Below, one piece after another: positions 38,458 to 45,536 of a DNA stretch of 64,000 nucleotides. The notes below the pieces were generated by a model. It had not been told where the DNA came from. It did no database searches and saw only the letters and a list, made by a program, of their open reading frames with translations. This DNA is from Chryseobacterium sp. 7 (GTDB lineage Bacteria > Bacteroidota > Bacteroidia > Flavobacteriales > Weeksellaceae). Every line of letters starts with the position of its first letter. Within the stretch, counting starts at the first letter, position 1. The stretch spans positions 3,596,001-3,660,000 of the forward strand of contig NZ_RCCA01000001.1 of the NCBI RefSeq assembly GCF_003663845.1, read 5' to 3'. Both the position numbers and the translations under genes were made by a program.

Positions 38458-38634
38458 ATGAAGTCAAGGCAATTACACCGTATGGTAAAGAAAAGCGGGT
38501 GGCTTCACATTAGAACTGATGGAAGCCATTACATTTATGAGAAGAACGGCAAAACTTACCCTGTTCCATTTCATGGTTCAAAGGAAGTAGGTAAGGGTCT
38601 TGAAAAAAAGATCATCAAGGAGATGGGGCTTTAA
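38458..38634 (+). CDS. hicA: HicA-family mRNA interferase toxin
   Basis: A 58-residue toxin that cuts mRNA. The family pattern is complete: MKSRQLHRMVKKSGW at the start, the catalytic His in RTDGSHYIYEK near residue 24, and PVPFHGSKEVGKGLEKKII at the end. The length is normal. It is followed after 50 nt by hicB on the same strand, the usual order. It sits between the divergent late promoter and the second Panacea module. Confidence 0.88.
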   Translation: MKSRQLHRMVKKSGWLHIRTDGSHYIYEKNGKTYPVPFHGSKEVGKGLEKKIIKEMGL

Positions 38635-38684
38635 TTAGCCCCTTGTTTTAAAACTTGATTAATAAATAATCAAAATTTGTACTT

Positions 38685-38912
38685 ATGTGTACTATAAAAG
38701 TTATAATTGAAAAAACCCCGGATTGGTATAATTCTTATGCGGAAAATGTAGAGGGTTTATATGGAGGTGGGAAAACTGTAGAGGAAGCTAAAAGCTCTAT
38801 TATAAAGTCCATCAAATTACTTAAAAAATATAACGATAATGAAAATGTGCCCAATATCTTAAAAGGCAAATATGAAATAGTATTTTACCTTGATAATGAT
38901 ATAATAAACTAA
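38685..38912 (+). CDS. hicB: HicB-family antitoxin, short form without DNA-binding domain
   Basis: A 75-residue antitoxin. The RNase-H-like core is present: KVIIEKTPDWYNSYAENVEG, GKTVEEAKSSIIKSIKLLKK and LKGKYEIVFYLD. Bacteroidota HicB proteins usually go on with about 60 residues carrying a helix-turn-helix; here the frame stops after DNDIIN. I find no remainder in other frames. It should still bind HicA but may not repress its own promoter. Confidence 0.85.
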   Translation: MCTIKVIIEKTPDWYNSYAENVEGLYGGGKTVEEAKSSIIKSIKLLKKYNDNENVPNILKGKYEIVFYLDNDIIN

Positions 38913-38952
38913 AAATCAATTGTCCGCATAGATTTAACTACATTATTAAATT

Positions 38953-38978
38953 AGCCACTCTTTACAGGGTGGCTTTAT
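38953..38978 (+). terminator. Terminator of hicAB
   Basis: AGCCACTC / GGGTGGCT with one wobble and a 6-nt loop, followed by TTATTATAT. It lies 40 nt after hicB. Confidence 0.65.
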
Positions 38979-38989
38979 TATATAAAAAT

Positions 38990-39008
38990 CCCCAGCAATT
39001 TGCCGGGG
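38990..39008 (-). terminator. Terminator of the small gene at 39,036
   Basis: CCCC-A-GCA pairs with TGC-C-GGGG around a 3-nt loop (one mismatch), with an A-run on the left that reads as T on the minus strand. Confidence 0.6.
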
Positions 39009-39035
39009 TAAGTAATTTTAATATTTTAAACTATA

Positions 39036-39272
39036 CTATTTCATGCCGCTTTCAATATCCATTTTTTTGATGTATTTATAAATATCTGTGCCTGGCTTGA
39101 ATGTTATAACTATAGAGTCCTCATCTTCGTACACATCGACATTTTTCTTGCTGATCTCCATTTCTATATCCCAACCTAAAAACTGGCCATCTTTATCGTA
39201 CTTTTGGCTTGTGTGTTCATAATAACAATGTTCATTGTCTTCAGTTAAAAATAGTGTTGATTTTGTGCTCAT
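39036..39272 (-). CDS. Small acidic phage protein
   Basis: A 78-residue protein, beta-rich and acidic (KKNVDVYEDEDSIVITFKPG). No family is recognised and there is no signal or membrane segment. It lies 17 nt downstream of the candidate toxin of the second Panacea module and may belong to the same transcript. It could be an additional immunity or anti-defence protein. Confidence 0.5.
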   Translation of the reverse strand: MSTKSTLFLTEDNEHCYYEHTSQKYDKDGQFLGWDIEMEISKKNVDVYEDEDSIVITFKPGTDIYKYIKKMDIESGMK

Positions 39273-39289
39273 ATTATTTTTTTATCTAT

Positions 39290-39733
39290 TTAATTACTCG
39301 TCACTCTTTTGGTAAGCCAAAATTTATGGGTTTTATCAAGAAAAACAACATAAAATGTATCATAAACTATATGTCCAATAACAACAGCGGCACCGTTTAT
39401 ATGTATCCTTGCCCATTGAGCATCAGGAGGTACGTGCGCAGGAAAATTAAACATAGTTTTATCTTTACTTGGAAAATTACCATAAACAGAAAATTTACTT
39501 CCGTCGACTTGCTCTAATAATGGCTTACAACAGTAACCAGATAAGGTTTCTAATAATTTAGATAATAAACCTACACTTTGCCAATCTTTATATGTAGAGC
39601 CAAACTTTTGAGAAGTGTCCAGGAATTGAAAAGAAACTTTAAAATTACTTGATGTATCACGAACAGATTTTTTTGTTTCTAAAGTTTCTTTAATAATAGA
39701 TGTAGGCTTTTTTTTAGAAAAAGATTTAGCCAT
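39290..39733 (-). CDS. Candidate soluble toxin of Panacea module 2
   Basis: A 147-residue protein. The N-terminal 30 residues are basic and Ser-rich; the rest is a compact alpha-beta domain ending in WARIHINGAAVVIGHIVYD and FYVVFLDKTHKFW, a pattern that recalls small toxins of unknown activity. It overlaps the Panacea gene by 8 nt. No homology with the membrane partner of module 1 is visible. The toxin role is inferred from this coupling. Confidence 0.7.
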   Translation of the reverse strand: MAKSFSKKKPTSIIKETLETKKSVRDTSSNFKVSFQFLDTSQKFGSTYKDWQSVGLLSKLLETLSGYCCKPLLEQVDGSKFSVYGNFPSKDKTMFNFPAHVPPDAQWARIHINGAAVVIGHIVYDTFYVVFLDKTHKFWLTKRVTSN

Positions 39734-40223
39734 TTAACTCAGCTTTATAAAACTGTTTCATAGACTCTTTTTTAATAAAAACATCACATTTTTCACCTGG
39801 AGAGAAACCTACTCTTGCTTCAATCCATGGGAACTCCCTGTGTGTAGCATTTTCTAAGTCTAAACCAGTCCAAGTTGATAGCTCGTCTAGTACATTTTTT
39901 AAAATATCTTTTTGGTCAGTAGTCAATGCTTGTTCTACTATATTTTCAGGGTTATAAGTGCTTTTATCAAAAGTTTTATTAATGTCAGAATATAATATAG
40001 ATTTATCCTTAAGATCATTATAAATATCTCTACATACAGGGCCGTGTACCCAAGCTTCAAAATTTTCATTAATTAATTCTTCATCAAAGTAAGCTAAGTG
40101 GTATGCATCGCAATAGTATACTAATTTTTGCAATTTAAGATGTGACATACAGCCATATTTTTGAAGAATAAAATCCGCTAATAGGGTAGCTTTTATTTTT
40201 CCTAAATTCTTGATATTTTCCAT
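39726..40223 (-). CDS. Panacea-domain antitoxin, module 2
   Basis: A 165-residue protein. Signatures are MSHLKLQKLVYYCDAYHLAYF near the start and AWVHGPVCRDIYNDL near residue 58, which align with those of the protein at 21,955-22,413, although the overall similarity is low. It is the first gene of a minus-strand pair with the candidate toxin at 39,290. A TACTTTTG element lies upstream at 40,298-40,305. Confidence 0.85.
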   Translation of the reverse strand: MENIKNLGKIKATLLADFILQKYGCMSHLKLQKLVYYCDAYHLAYFDEELINENFEAWVHGPVCRDIYNDLKDKSILYSDINKTFDKSTYNPENIVEQALTTDQKDILKNVLDELSTWTGLDLENATHREFPWIEARVGFSPGEKCDVFIKKESMKQFYKAELNG

Positions 40224-40408
40224 TGTGATTTTTTAGATTTTACTATTACGAATTAGTATTTATTTTAAAATACATTTTACACACAATTAATATATTACAA
40301 AAGTACATAAACTTTTTTACAAAGAAATATTTTTAATTATTTGTGTGTTAATTATAAAACAAATATATATCACCGCAACGACAAAACTCGTCGTATTAAA
40401 AATAAAAA

Positions 40409-40433
40409 CGGACTCCTTAAAACAGTGAGTCCG
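40409..40433 (-). terminator. Phage terminator of the CGGACT type
   Basis: CGGACTC / GAGTCCG around an 11-nt loop, with an A-run on the left that reads as T on the minus strand, after the lipoprotein gene ending at 40,457. Confidence 0.7.
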
Positions 40434-40456
40434 ATTTATATTAAAGTTAGTTTATT

Positions 40457-40960
40457 TTACATTTTTTTAAGATAATAATTAATGTTATAAGGGGTATAAA
40501 GCGTTCCATTTCCCCTAATAAGCTTATAGTCATATTTGCTTTTATCTGATTTTGTATTTCTATATAAACGCAATCCACTAGGCCACCCATATTGCCAAAT
40601 GTAGTCATATTTTATACTAATAATACTATCAGGACTTGAAGGCGAGTATTTCCACTGACCATAAGTGCCAGTCATGATATTATCTTTGCATGGATTTAAA
40701 GTAGGTTTATTTTCAACAAAAGTCTTATCAGTCTTAAATTCAATAGTCCAATTTGACATACAACCAGACGACACCGTGAAAGTATTATTCGGGTTATTTG
40801 CATCGCTTGAAGCATAAACCCTATATTTACCCACAATACCAAATAAATCAGAATTCGTTGTTTGGCTTTGATTATTGTTATTAATTTTAGGTTCATCATC
40901 GCTACTCCCACAAGAGAACGCAACAGCCAAAGGAATAAATAGTAATAAAAGTTTTTTCAT
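40457..40960 (-). CDS. Phage-borne lipoprotein of unknown function
   Basis: A 167-residue lipoprotein with signal peptide and lipobox AFSC (residues 14-17), an Asn- and Gln-rich linker, and a compact beta domain with WTIEFKTDKTFVEN and TGTYGQWKYSPSSP, resembling lipocalin-like lipoproteins of Bacteroidota. Its start overlaps the stop of the upstream secreted-protein gene (ATGA). It lies with the regulators, not with the virion genes, so expression during lysogeny is likely. Superinfection exclusion is a possible role. Confidence 0.75.
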   Translation of the reverse strand: MKKLLLLFIPLAVAFSCGSSDDEPKINNNNQSQTTNSDLFGIVGKYRVYASSDANNPNNTFTVSSGCMSNWTIEFKTDKTFVENKPTLNPCKDNIMTGTYGQWKYSPSSPDSIISIKYDYIWQYGWPSGLRLYRNTKSDKSKYDYKLIRGNGTLYTPYNINYYLKKM

Positions 40961-41508
40961 TTGAGTTTTAATTCTTCAATTTTATTTTTTGCATCATTAA
41001 ATGCCGTATCAAGACTTACAACATCATTTATGAATAACGTATTGTCTGAACCGTACTTTTCTAATTTTAAGAACCAGATTTTTTTTGATCTGTCTACATA
41101 ATACCCAACTTGGAAACCATCAACTGTAATGAATTTATTTTCAATATAATCAGGATTTGCAGTTGTGTCTTTTTCAGATTGCAATTGTAACTCCTTTAAA
41201 GCTTTTATGACTTCTAATAAATCACTATATTCTATTGAAGCAGCACTATTTGCATATTTACCATCTTTTACGATTTGATAGAAATATGAAGTATTAGACC
41301 CTGACGTTATTTTTCTAATTTTAGTTTCAGCATCTGAATATGATGTTTTTAAAGGCGGAAGCCTAGTATCCGTAAACTTTATAATTGAACCTGTTTTTGA
41401 AGTGAATAAGTCCATTTTGGTTTTTAGTTGCACTTCATCTTTTTTGATTTCTTGTGCTTTAAAAGGCAAGCTCGCAGTAATAATTAATACTAATAAAAGT
41501 TTTCTCAT
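40957..41508 (-). CDS. Phage-borne secreted protein
   Basis: A 183-residue exported protein. I start it at the ATG at 41,508, since it gives a good signal peptide (MRKLLLVLIITASLPFKAQ); a longer start at 41,553 adds 15 residues of no use. The mature part is mixed alpha-beta with no family I know. It is coupled by an ATGA overlap with the lipoprotein gene at 40,457. The two would act together in the periplasm or outer membrane. Confidence 0.75.
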   Translation of the reverse strand: MRKLLLVLIITASLPFKAQEIKKDEVQLKTKMDLFTSKTGSIIKFTDTRLPPLKTSYSDAETKIRKITSGSNTSYFYQIVKDGKYANSAASIEYSDLLEVIKALKELQLQSEKDTTANPDYIENKFITVDGFQVGYYVDRSKKIWFLKLEKYGSDNTLFINDVVSLDTAFNDAKNKIEELKLK

Positions 41509-41623
41509 TTGTAAAATTTCCCGCAAAGAAAAGTAAAATTTCACATACCACATTACGGGTTTCCATAATTTGTAAAAAGACTAAATTAATAGTGCATATA
41601 CCTAGTTGTTAGGCTACTACTTC

Positions 41624-41869
41624 TTACCTCTTCCTTATACCCAGCCACTCTTCGGTTTTTGGATCGTAAAAGTGCGCATATTGAGAACCTGGTTCTAATA
41701 ATTCATGAATATCGCATTGCAGTATTTCTGCGATTTCTTTTAATGTATCTAGTTTGGCAGTTTTTAATTTTTTGTAAAGCGCAACATAGGATATACCTAA
41801 TTTACTAGATATATCTTCAAGGCTATATCCCTTCAGTTTAGCAACTTCTTTTATTCTTAATATTTCCAT
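41624..41869 (-). CDS. Small Xre-family HTH regulator
   Basis: An 81-residue regulator. An HTH of the Xre type lies at residues 8-60: AKLKGYSLEDISSKLGISYVALYKKL with a following DTLKEIAEILQCDIHELL. The C-terminus has YDPKTEEWLGI. It is transcribed away from the antirepressor block and starts 4 nt after its own -7 element, so its message is leaderless. It could be a Cro-like protein. Confidence 0.85.
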   Translation of the reverse strand: MEILRIKEVAKLKGYSLEDISSKLGISYVALYKKLKTAKLDTLKEIAEILQCDIHELLEPGSQYAHFYDPKTEEWLGIRKR

Positions 41870-41873
41870 AATG

Positions 41874-41906
41874 CAAATATATATGTTTTCTTTAATTCAA
41901 TACAAA
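41874..41906 (-). promoter_or_regulatory. Leaderless promoter of the Xre regulator
   Basis: On the minus strand TTTG (41,906-41,903), a 21-nt spacer and TATATTTG (41,881-41,874). The ATG at 41,869 follows after 4 nt. Confidence 0.65.
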
Positions 41907-41990
41907 TACTATTAACAAAAACATATATAAAATTTTTACACCTGTAAATCAATAACTTAAATGAAAACATTAAATAAAACGTAAATACTA

Positions 41991-42023
41991 TTTGTTTTAT
42001 ATTAACCTTTTAGTATATATTTG
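41991..42023 (+). promoter_or_regulatory. Promoter of the rightward antirepressor block
   Basis: TTTG (41,991-41,994), a 21-nt spacer and TATATTTG (42,016-42,023). Together with the promoter at 41,874-41,906 it forms a divergent pair over 110 nt. Confidence 0.65.
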
Positions 42024-42044
42024 TATCATCAAAAACAAACAAAG

Positions 42045-42263
42045 ATGACAACAATATCATTACAAAGAGCAGAGAAGATAGCAAGAAACATTAACGCAAT
42101 GGATACTGAGTATCATAGATGTGATGACAGTAGATCTTGGAAGTTCTGGAACAACTTGGAGAAAGTCTTGAAAAGAAAGTTATCCGAGTTATCGAGTGAA
42201 GATATTGAAGTGATCAAGCCATTATTAAATCCTACAGAAGCAAAATTTTTTAACCTAATATAA
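42045..42263 (+). CDS. Small phage protein at the head of the antirepressor block
   Basis: A 72-residue, strongly charged helical protein. I start it at the ATG at 42,045, 22 nt after the -7 element, not at the TTG within the promoter. No family is recognised. It is the first gene of a rightward block that continues with a DUF2693-like and a Rha/KilAC gene. Confidence 0.6.
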   Translation: MTTISLQRAEKIARNINAMDTEYHRCDDSRSWKFWNNLEKVLKRKLSELSSEDIEVIKPLLNPTEAKFFNLI

Positions 42264-42271
42264 TTACAGAT

Positions 42272-42586
42272 ATGAAAACGATTTTATCCACCATTATGCG
42301 CAACGCTTGGAAATTTTTTAGAACAACCGGAGAAGCTTTTGCGGAATGTTTGAAGAAGGCTTGGAAGCTTTACCACCTTACAGAGAAGATGAAGAAAGGA
42401 ATTGTGAAGTTTTACTTCCAGAAGGTAGACGGAAGCATAAGGGAAGCATGGGGAACACTTAAGGCTGATCTTATCCCGGCCAGTGAATCATCAGACAGCA
42501 ACCGTAAGCAAAATGATACCGTTCAGGTTTACTATGACACCGAGGTACAGGCGTTCCGTTCATTTAAGAAATTAAACTTGGTATAA
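42272..42586 (+). CDS. DUF2693 (WYL_2, SH3-like) phage protein
   Basis: A 104-residue protein. The C-terminal 60 residues match the pattern of this family: VKFYFQKVDGSIREAWGTL, a polar loop, then VQVYYDTEVQAFRSFKKLNL. The fold is a small beta-barrel that in related proteins binds nucleic acid or ligand. The N-terminal 40 residues are helical. It starts 8 nt after the previous gene and ends 2 nt before a longer frame with a degenerate copy of the same motif. Confidence 0.75.
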   Translation: MKTILSTIMRNAWKFFRTTGEAFAECLKKAWKLYHLTEKMKKGIVKFYFQKVDGSIREAWGTLKADLIPASESSDSNRKQNDTVQVYYDTEVQAFRSFKKLNLV

Positions 42587-42720
42587 ATATGAAAAGAGCA
42601 ATACATAAAATTTTAAAATTCAGGAGGTCTGTATCTTTTATTTTCACAGAAGCAACGATAACGGAAACATGGATTTTGTTCGGGACATTTAAATTTTCAA
42701 CAATAAAAAATAAATATATC

Positions 42721-43440
42721 ATGACAGAATTAGTATTTAAAAATGATGGCAACATAGTAACGAACTCGCTGTTGGTTGCCGATAGGTTTGAAAAGGAACA
42801 TAAGAACGTGTTAAGAGATATTGAAAATCTCGTGGCTCAAAATTCAGCCGCCAAATCTTTCTTCCAAGAAAGCTATTATGAAAACAGAGGTAAGCAATAT
42901 CCCATGTTCATAATGAACCGGGACGGCTTTAGTTTGCTTGTTATGGGTTTCACTGGTAAAAAGGCGTTGGATTTCAAATTGGAGTATATAGAAGCTTTTA
43001 ACAAGATGGAGAAGAGTTTACTGCAGCAGTCGCAATACCATGTTCCCGGATCTTTTGCCGAAGCTTTGAAACTAGCATACCAACAGGCAGAGCAGATAGA
43101 ACTACAATCTAATGAGCTTAAGAAACAAGCTCCGAAGGTTCAGTACTTTGATAACGTATTGCAGAGCGAGAGTACGTACAATACTAACCAGATAGCAAAG
43201 GAATTGGGCATGAGTGCCGTTACATTAAACCGTATGCTATGTGACATGCACGTACAGTACAAGCAGAATGGAACTTGGCTATTATACAGCAAACATCAGA
43301 ACAAAGGATATACTAAAACCAAAACCCATTCTTACACTGATACTTCCGGGAGCACAAAAACGTCAATGCAAACCGTCTGGACGGAGAAAGGAAGATTATT
43401 TATTCATGACATAATTAAAGACAACGAGAAAATAGCTTAA
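42721..43440 (+). CDS. Rha-family phage regulator with KilAC antirepressor domain
   Basis: A 239-residue protein. Residues 1-95 fit Rha (ADRFEKEHKNVLRDIENL and FIMNRDGFSLLVMGFTGKKA). Residues 150-239 fit the KilAC domain (NTNQIAKELGMSAVTLNRML and TWLLYSK). I prefer the ATG at 42,721, where the Rha domain begins. A longer frame from 42,589 adds 44 residues that look like a broken copy of the preceding DUF2693 protein. It probably counteracts the repressor or modifies host functions during induction. Confidence 0.85.
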   Translation: MTELVFKNDGNIVTNSLLVADRFEKEHKNVLRDIENLVAQNSAAKSFFQESYYENRGKQYPMFIMNRDGFSLLVMGFTGKKALDFKLEYIEAFNKMEKSLLQQSQYHVPGSFAEALKLAYQQAEQIELQSNELKKQAPKVQYFDNVLQSESTYNTNQIAKELGMSAVTLNRMLCDMHVQYKQNGTWLLYSKHQNKGYTKTKTHSYTDTSGSTKTSMQTVWTEKGRLFIHDIIKDNEKIA

Positions 43441-43468
43441 TTAAACCAACATTTTAAAAATAAAAGAT

Positions 43469-43819
43469 ATGAGCACAACAAACATACCATCGCTAACCGC
43501 AAAAGAACAGGGAATCATTAATATTATTTCAGATAGCATATTATATAATAGGATATATGATGGCATGCGTGTTATTCTTAACGCCTTTAATCCTCTCCAG
43601 TCTGATCCGTGTGACATTGAGATCAACTACAAGGGTGTTGAAAACGCTTTAATGATTATGGATATAGAAGATGAAGACTTAAAAGAAAATCTAGAGCTTT
43701 TATATGAAAAAAATATATTCAGCAGAACTCTCGAAAACGCCTACCAGCTAGCCCTTTCCATATACTTTGAATGGCTAAAGTATATCAAGGATTTCTATAT
43801 AACTAAAAAAACAGCATAA
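43469..43819 (+). CDS. Hypothetical phage protein in the antirepressor block
   Basis: A 116-residue acidic helical protein with no family I recognise. It follows the KilAC gene after 28 nt and probably shares its transcript. Its stop codon abuts the operator-like palindrome at 43,819-43,835, which separates it from the next antirepressor. Confidence 0.65.
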   Translation: MSTTNIPSLTAKEQGIINIISDSILYNRIYDGMRVILNAFNPLQSDPCDIEINYKGVENALMIMDIEDEDLKENLELLYEKNIFSRTLENAYQLALSIYFEWLKYIKDFYITKKTA

Positions 43820-43835
43820 CAACCTTTTTGGTTGT
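43819..43835. promoter_or_regulatory. CI-type operator O1
   Basis: ACAACCTTTTTGGTTGT, a perfect 6-bp palindrome with a 5-nt T spacer. It is identical to O2 at 47,079 and covers the -33 region of the promoter at 43,832-43,861. Confidence 0.65.
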
Positions 43836-43861
43836 TTATATCAACAATGTTTGTATATTTG
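43832..43861 (+). promoter_or_regulatory. Promoter of the leader RNA and AntA antirepressor
   Basis: TTG (43,832-43,834), a 19-nt spacer and TATATTTG (43,854-43,861). The -33 element lies inside operator O1. Transcription would start near 43,867, at the foot of the structured leader. Confidence 0.65.
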
Positions 43862-43863
43862 TA

Positions 43864-43976
43864 GTGTCGACTACATACAGCTAAATAGAAATATTTAACT
43901 TCATCATATAAGCCACTTTAAGGGTTACACTTTTTCAGTATGTGTGTCGACAACCCCTTATTGTGGCTTTTTTAAT
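43864..43976 (+). ncRNA. Structured leader RNA with pseudoknot topology before the antirepressor
   Basis: Two long stems interleave. Stem A pairs 43,865-43,878 with 43,938-43,952 (14 bp, one bulge, one wobble). Stem B pairs 43,910-43,924 with 43,955-43,969 (7 plus 6 bp around a 2x2 internal loop) and is followed by TTTTTT, so it is a terminator hairpin. The second arm of A lies in the loop of B. The two stems therefore either form an H-type pseudoknot or exclude each other. It may be an attenuator for the antirepressor or an independent small RNA. Confidence 0.6.
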
Positions 43977-44001
43977 TGAAATAATTTTAAACAATACATA
44001 A

Positions 44002-44637
44002 ATGAACGAACTGATTAAAATCACGGAACACAACGGTAACAAAGCCGTTTCCGCAAGAGAATTACACAGCTACTTAGAAAGTAAGCAGGATTTTTCAAAC
44101 TGGATTAAAAACAGGATTAATAAGTATGGATTTATTGAAAATCAAGACTTTCAGCGTTTCGATAAAATTATTGAAACGGGTGGACGATTGATAGAATACG
44201 CTTTAACAATCGACTGTGCTAAAGAGTTGTCAATGGTTGAGGGCAATGAAAAAGGTAAGGAGGCTAGGAAATATTTTATTGATGTGGAAAAAGCGCACAA
44301 CAATAATTTAGCTACTTTTTATAATGATCCATTCATTCAATTAAGAATGAGTCAAATTCAGCAGCAACAGCAAATCCAGGCTTTGGAATCAAAAGTCAAT
44401 ATGATCGAGGCTAAAACGACCACCAGACCAGATTATTTTTCCGTTATGGGTTATGCAATTATGAATAAGGTTACAGTTGGGTTAAGAATGGCAGCAAGTA
44501 TAGGAAAAAAAGCTTCAAGCATATGTAAGAAGAATGGTTTTCCGACAGATGAAGTTCCTGATCCAAGGTTTGGTAGAGTCAAATTATACCCAAGTAGTGT
44601 TCTTGATAAGATATTTAGCGAAACTATATTCTCATAA
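44002..44637 (+). CDS. AntA/AntB-family antirepressor
   Basis: A 211-residue protein. Residues 1-90 are the AntA domain: KAVSARELHSYLESKQDFSNW and YALTIDCAKELSMVEGNEKG. A Gln-rich coiled coil follows near residue 115, then a C-terminal domain with SVMGYAIMNKV and a DNA-binding-like helix. Proteins of this type inactivate phage repressors and trigger lytic growth. The start lies 26 nt after the T-run of the leader, so read-through of that hairpin would control it. Confidence 0.88.
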   Translation: MNELIKITEHNGNKAVSARELHSYLESKQDFSNWIKNRINKYGFIENQDFQRFDKIIETGGRLIEYALTIDCAKELSMVEGNEKGKEARKYFIDVEKAHNNNLATFYNDPFIQLRMSQIQQQQQIQALESKVNMIEAKTTTRPDYFSVMGYAIMNKVTVGLRMAASIGKKASSICKKNGFPTDEVPDPRFGRVKLYPSSVLDKIFSETIFS

Positions 44638-44653
44638 AAATATTTATAACTTA

Positions 44654-44682
44654 CAACCCGCTCATATAGAGTGGTTTTTTTT
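44654..44682 (+). terminator. Terminator of the antirepressor gene
   Basis: AACC-C-GCTC / GAGTGGTT around a short ATATA loop (one bulge, one wobble), followed by TTTTTTTG. Confidence 0.65.
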
Positions 44683-44699
44683 GTTTTTATAAACGAAAA

Positions 44700-44720
44700 A
44701 GCCTTCGTTGAATGAAGGCT
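44700..44720 (-). terminator. Terminator of the leftward early operon
   Basis: AGCCTTC / GAAGGCT with a 7-nt loop. The A-run to its left reads as T on the minus strand, after the gene ending at 44,775. Confidence 0.7.
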
Positions 44721-44774
44721 AAAACACAATTATAGAGAAGTATAGTTATAATACTTCACTGCAAATATATAAAT

Positions 44775-45047
44775 TTAAATTTTCAGAATACATTTTTTAT
44801 ACTTCAAATACATTTTTACCATTGTCAACGGCTTACCAAGGCCGTTTTTAAGTTTGTCGCATACCTCAGGATATACCAAAAATCCTTTCTTGTTCATCTT
44901 AAAAATAGAAAGATACAACCCATCCTCCCGCAATTCAAATTCGTGGTTTTTAATCAGATCTTTCATGAATCCATCCACCTTTTCATTAGATTTTAAGGAG
45001 GCATATTTACACACCCAACTTTTAACTTTTTCAATAATACTATTCAT
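44775..45047 (-). CDS. Hypothetical protein downstream of terS
   Basis: A 90-residue basic protein with no family I recognise; it resembles neither a terminase nor a replication protein. Its start overlaps the end of terS by 8 nt, so it belongs to the same operon. It is where the large terminase gene would normally be found. Confidence 0.6.
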   Translation of the reverse strand: MNSIIEKVKSWVCKYASLKSNEKVDGFMKDLIKNHEFELREDGLYLSIFKMNKKGFLVYPEVCDKLKNGLGKPLTMVKMYLKYKKCILKI

Positions 45048-45531
45048 TCTTTTTTGCCTTTTCTGTTAATAATCGTAATGTCTCTAATTCTTCATCAGTT
45101 AGTTTTGAGTAGTCTAATGTAGAAGGCTTTTCCTCTGGCTCATTATCTTGCTTATCTCTCCAGGCTTTTGATTTTCTATTCTTCAACCAAAATATAGCGC
45201 TTGTTGGGTCCGGTGGATACACCTTTCTAATAGCAACTCTTTTAATGTCACCTTCAATAACTTTTATTTCTTCTGAGTCATGTTCGAACCCTAAGGCCCT
45301 CTGATATAGTCGGTCTGCTACATTTGCATCTGCATATTCCTTGCCTTCTTTTATGGACTCAAAAAAGTTAGGGTACTCTAACTTCCAATTGTTAATAGTC
45401 GTTTCGGTCACTTCAAAAAAATCAGCAATGTCTTTATCCGTTGAACCGAGCAGGCAAAGTTTACGAACCTGTTCATTATATTCTTCTTTATACTTTGTGG
45501 GCGCTCCGTCTTTTATTTTCACCTTCTTCAT
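45040..45531 (-). CDS. terS: Terminase small subunit
   Basis: A 163-residue protein. The family start is clear: GAPTKYKEEYNEQVRKLC, then an HTH with DIADFFEVTETTINNWK near residues 36-52, and the closing segment PPDPTSAIFWLKNRKSKAWRDK near 110-130. It recognises the packaging site on phage DNA. The C-terminal tail is acidic. It starts 5 nt after the gene with the TerL nuclease-like domain, an inverted order compared with most phages. Confidence 0.88.
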   Translation of the reverse strand: MKKVKIKDGAPTKYKEEYNEQVRKLCLLGSTDKDIADFFEVTETTINNWKLEYPNFFESIKEGKEYADANVADRLYQRALGFEHDSEEIKVIEGDIKRVAIRKVYPPDPTSAIFWLKNRKSKAWRDKQDNEPEEKPSTLDYSKLTDEELETLRLLTEKAKKNE

Positions 45532-45536
45532 CTATT

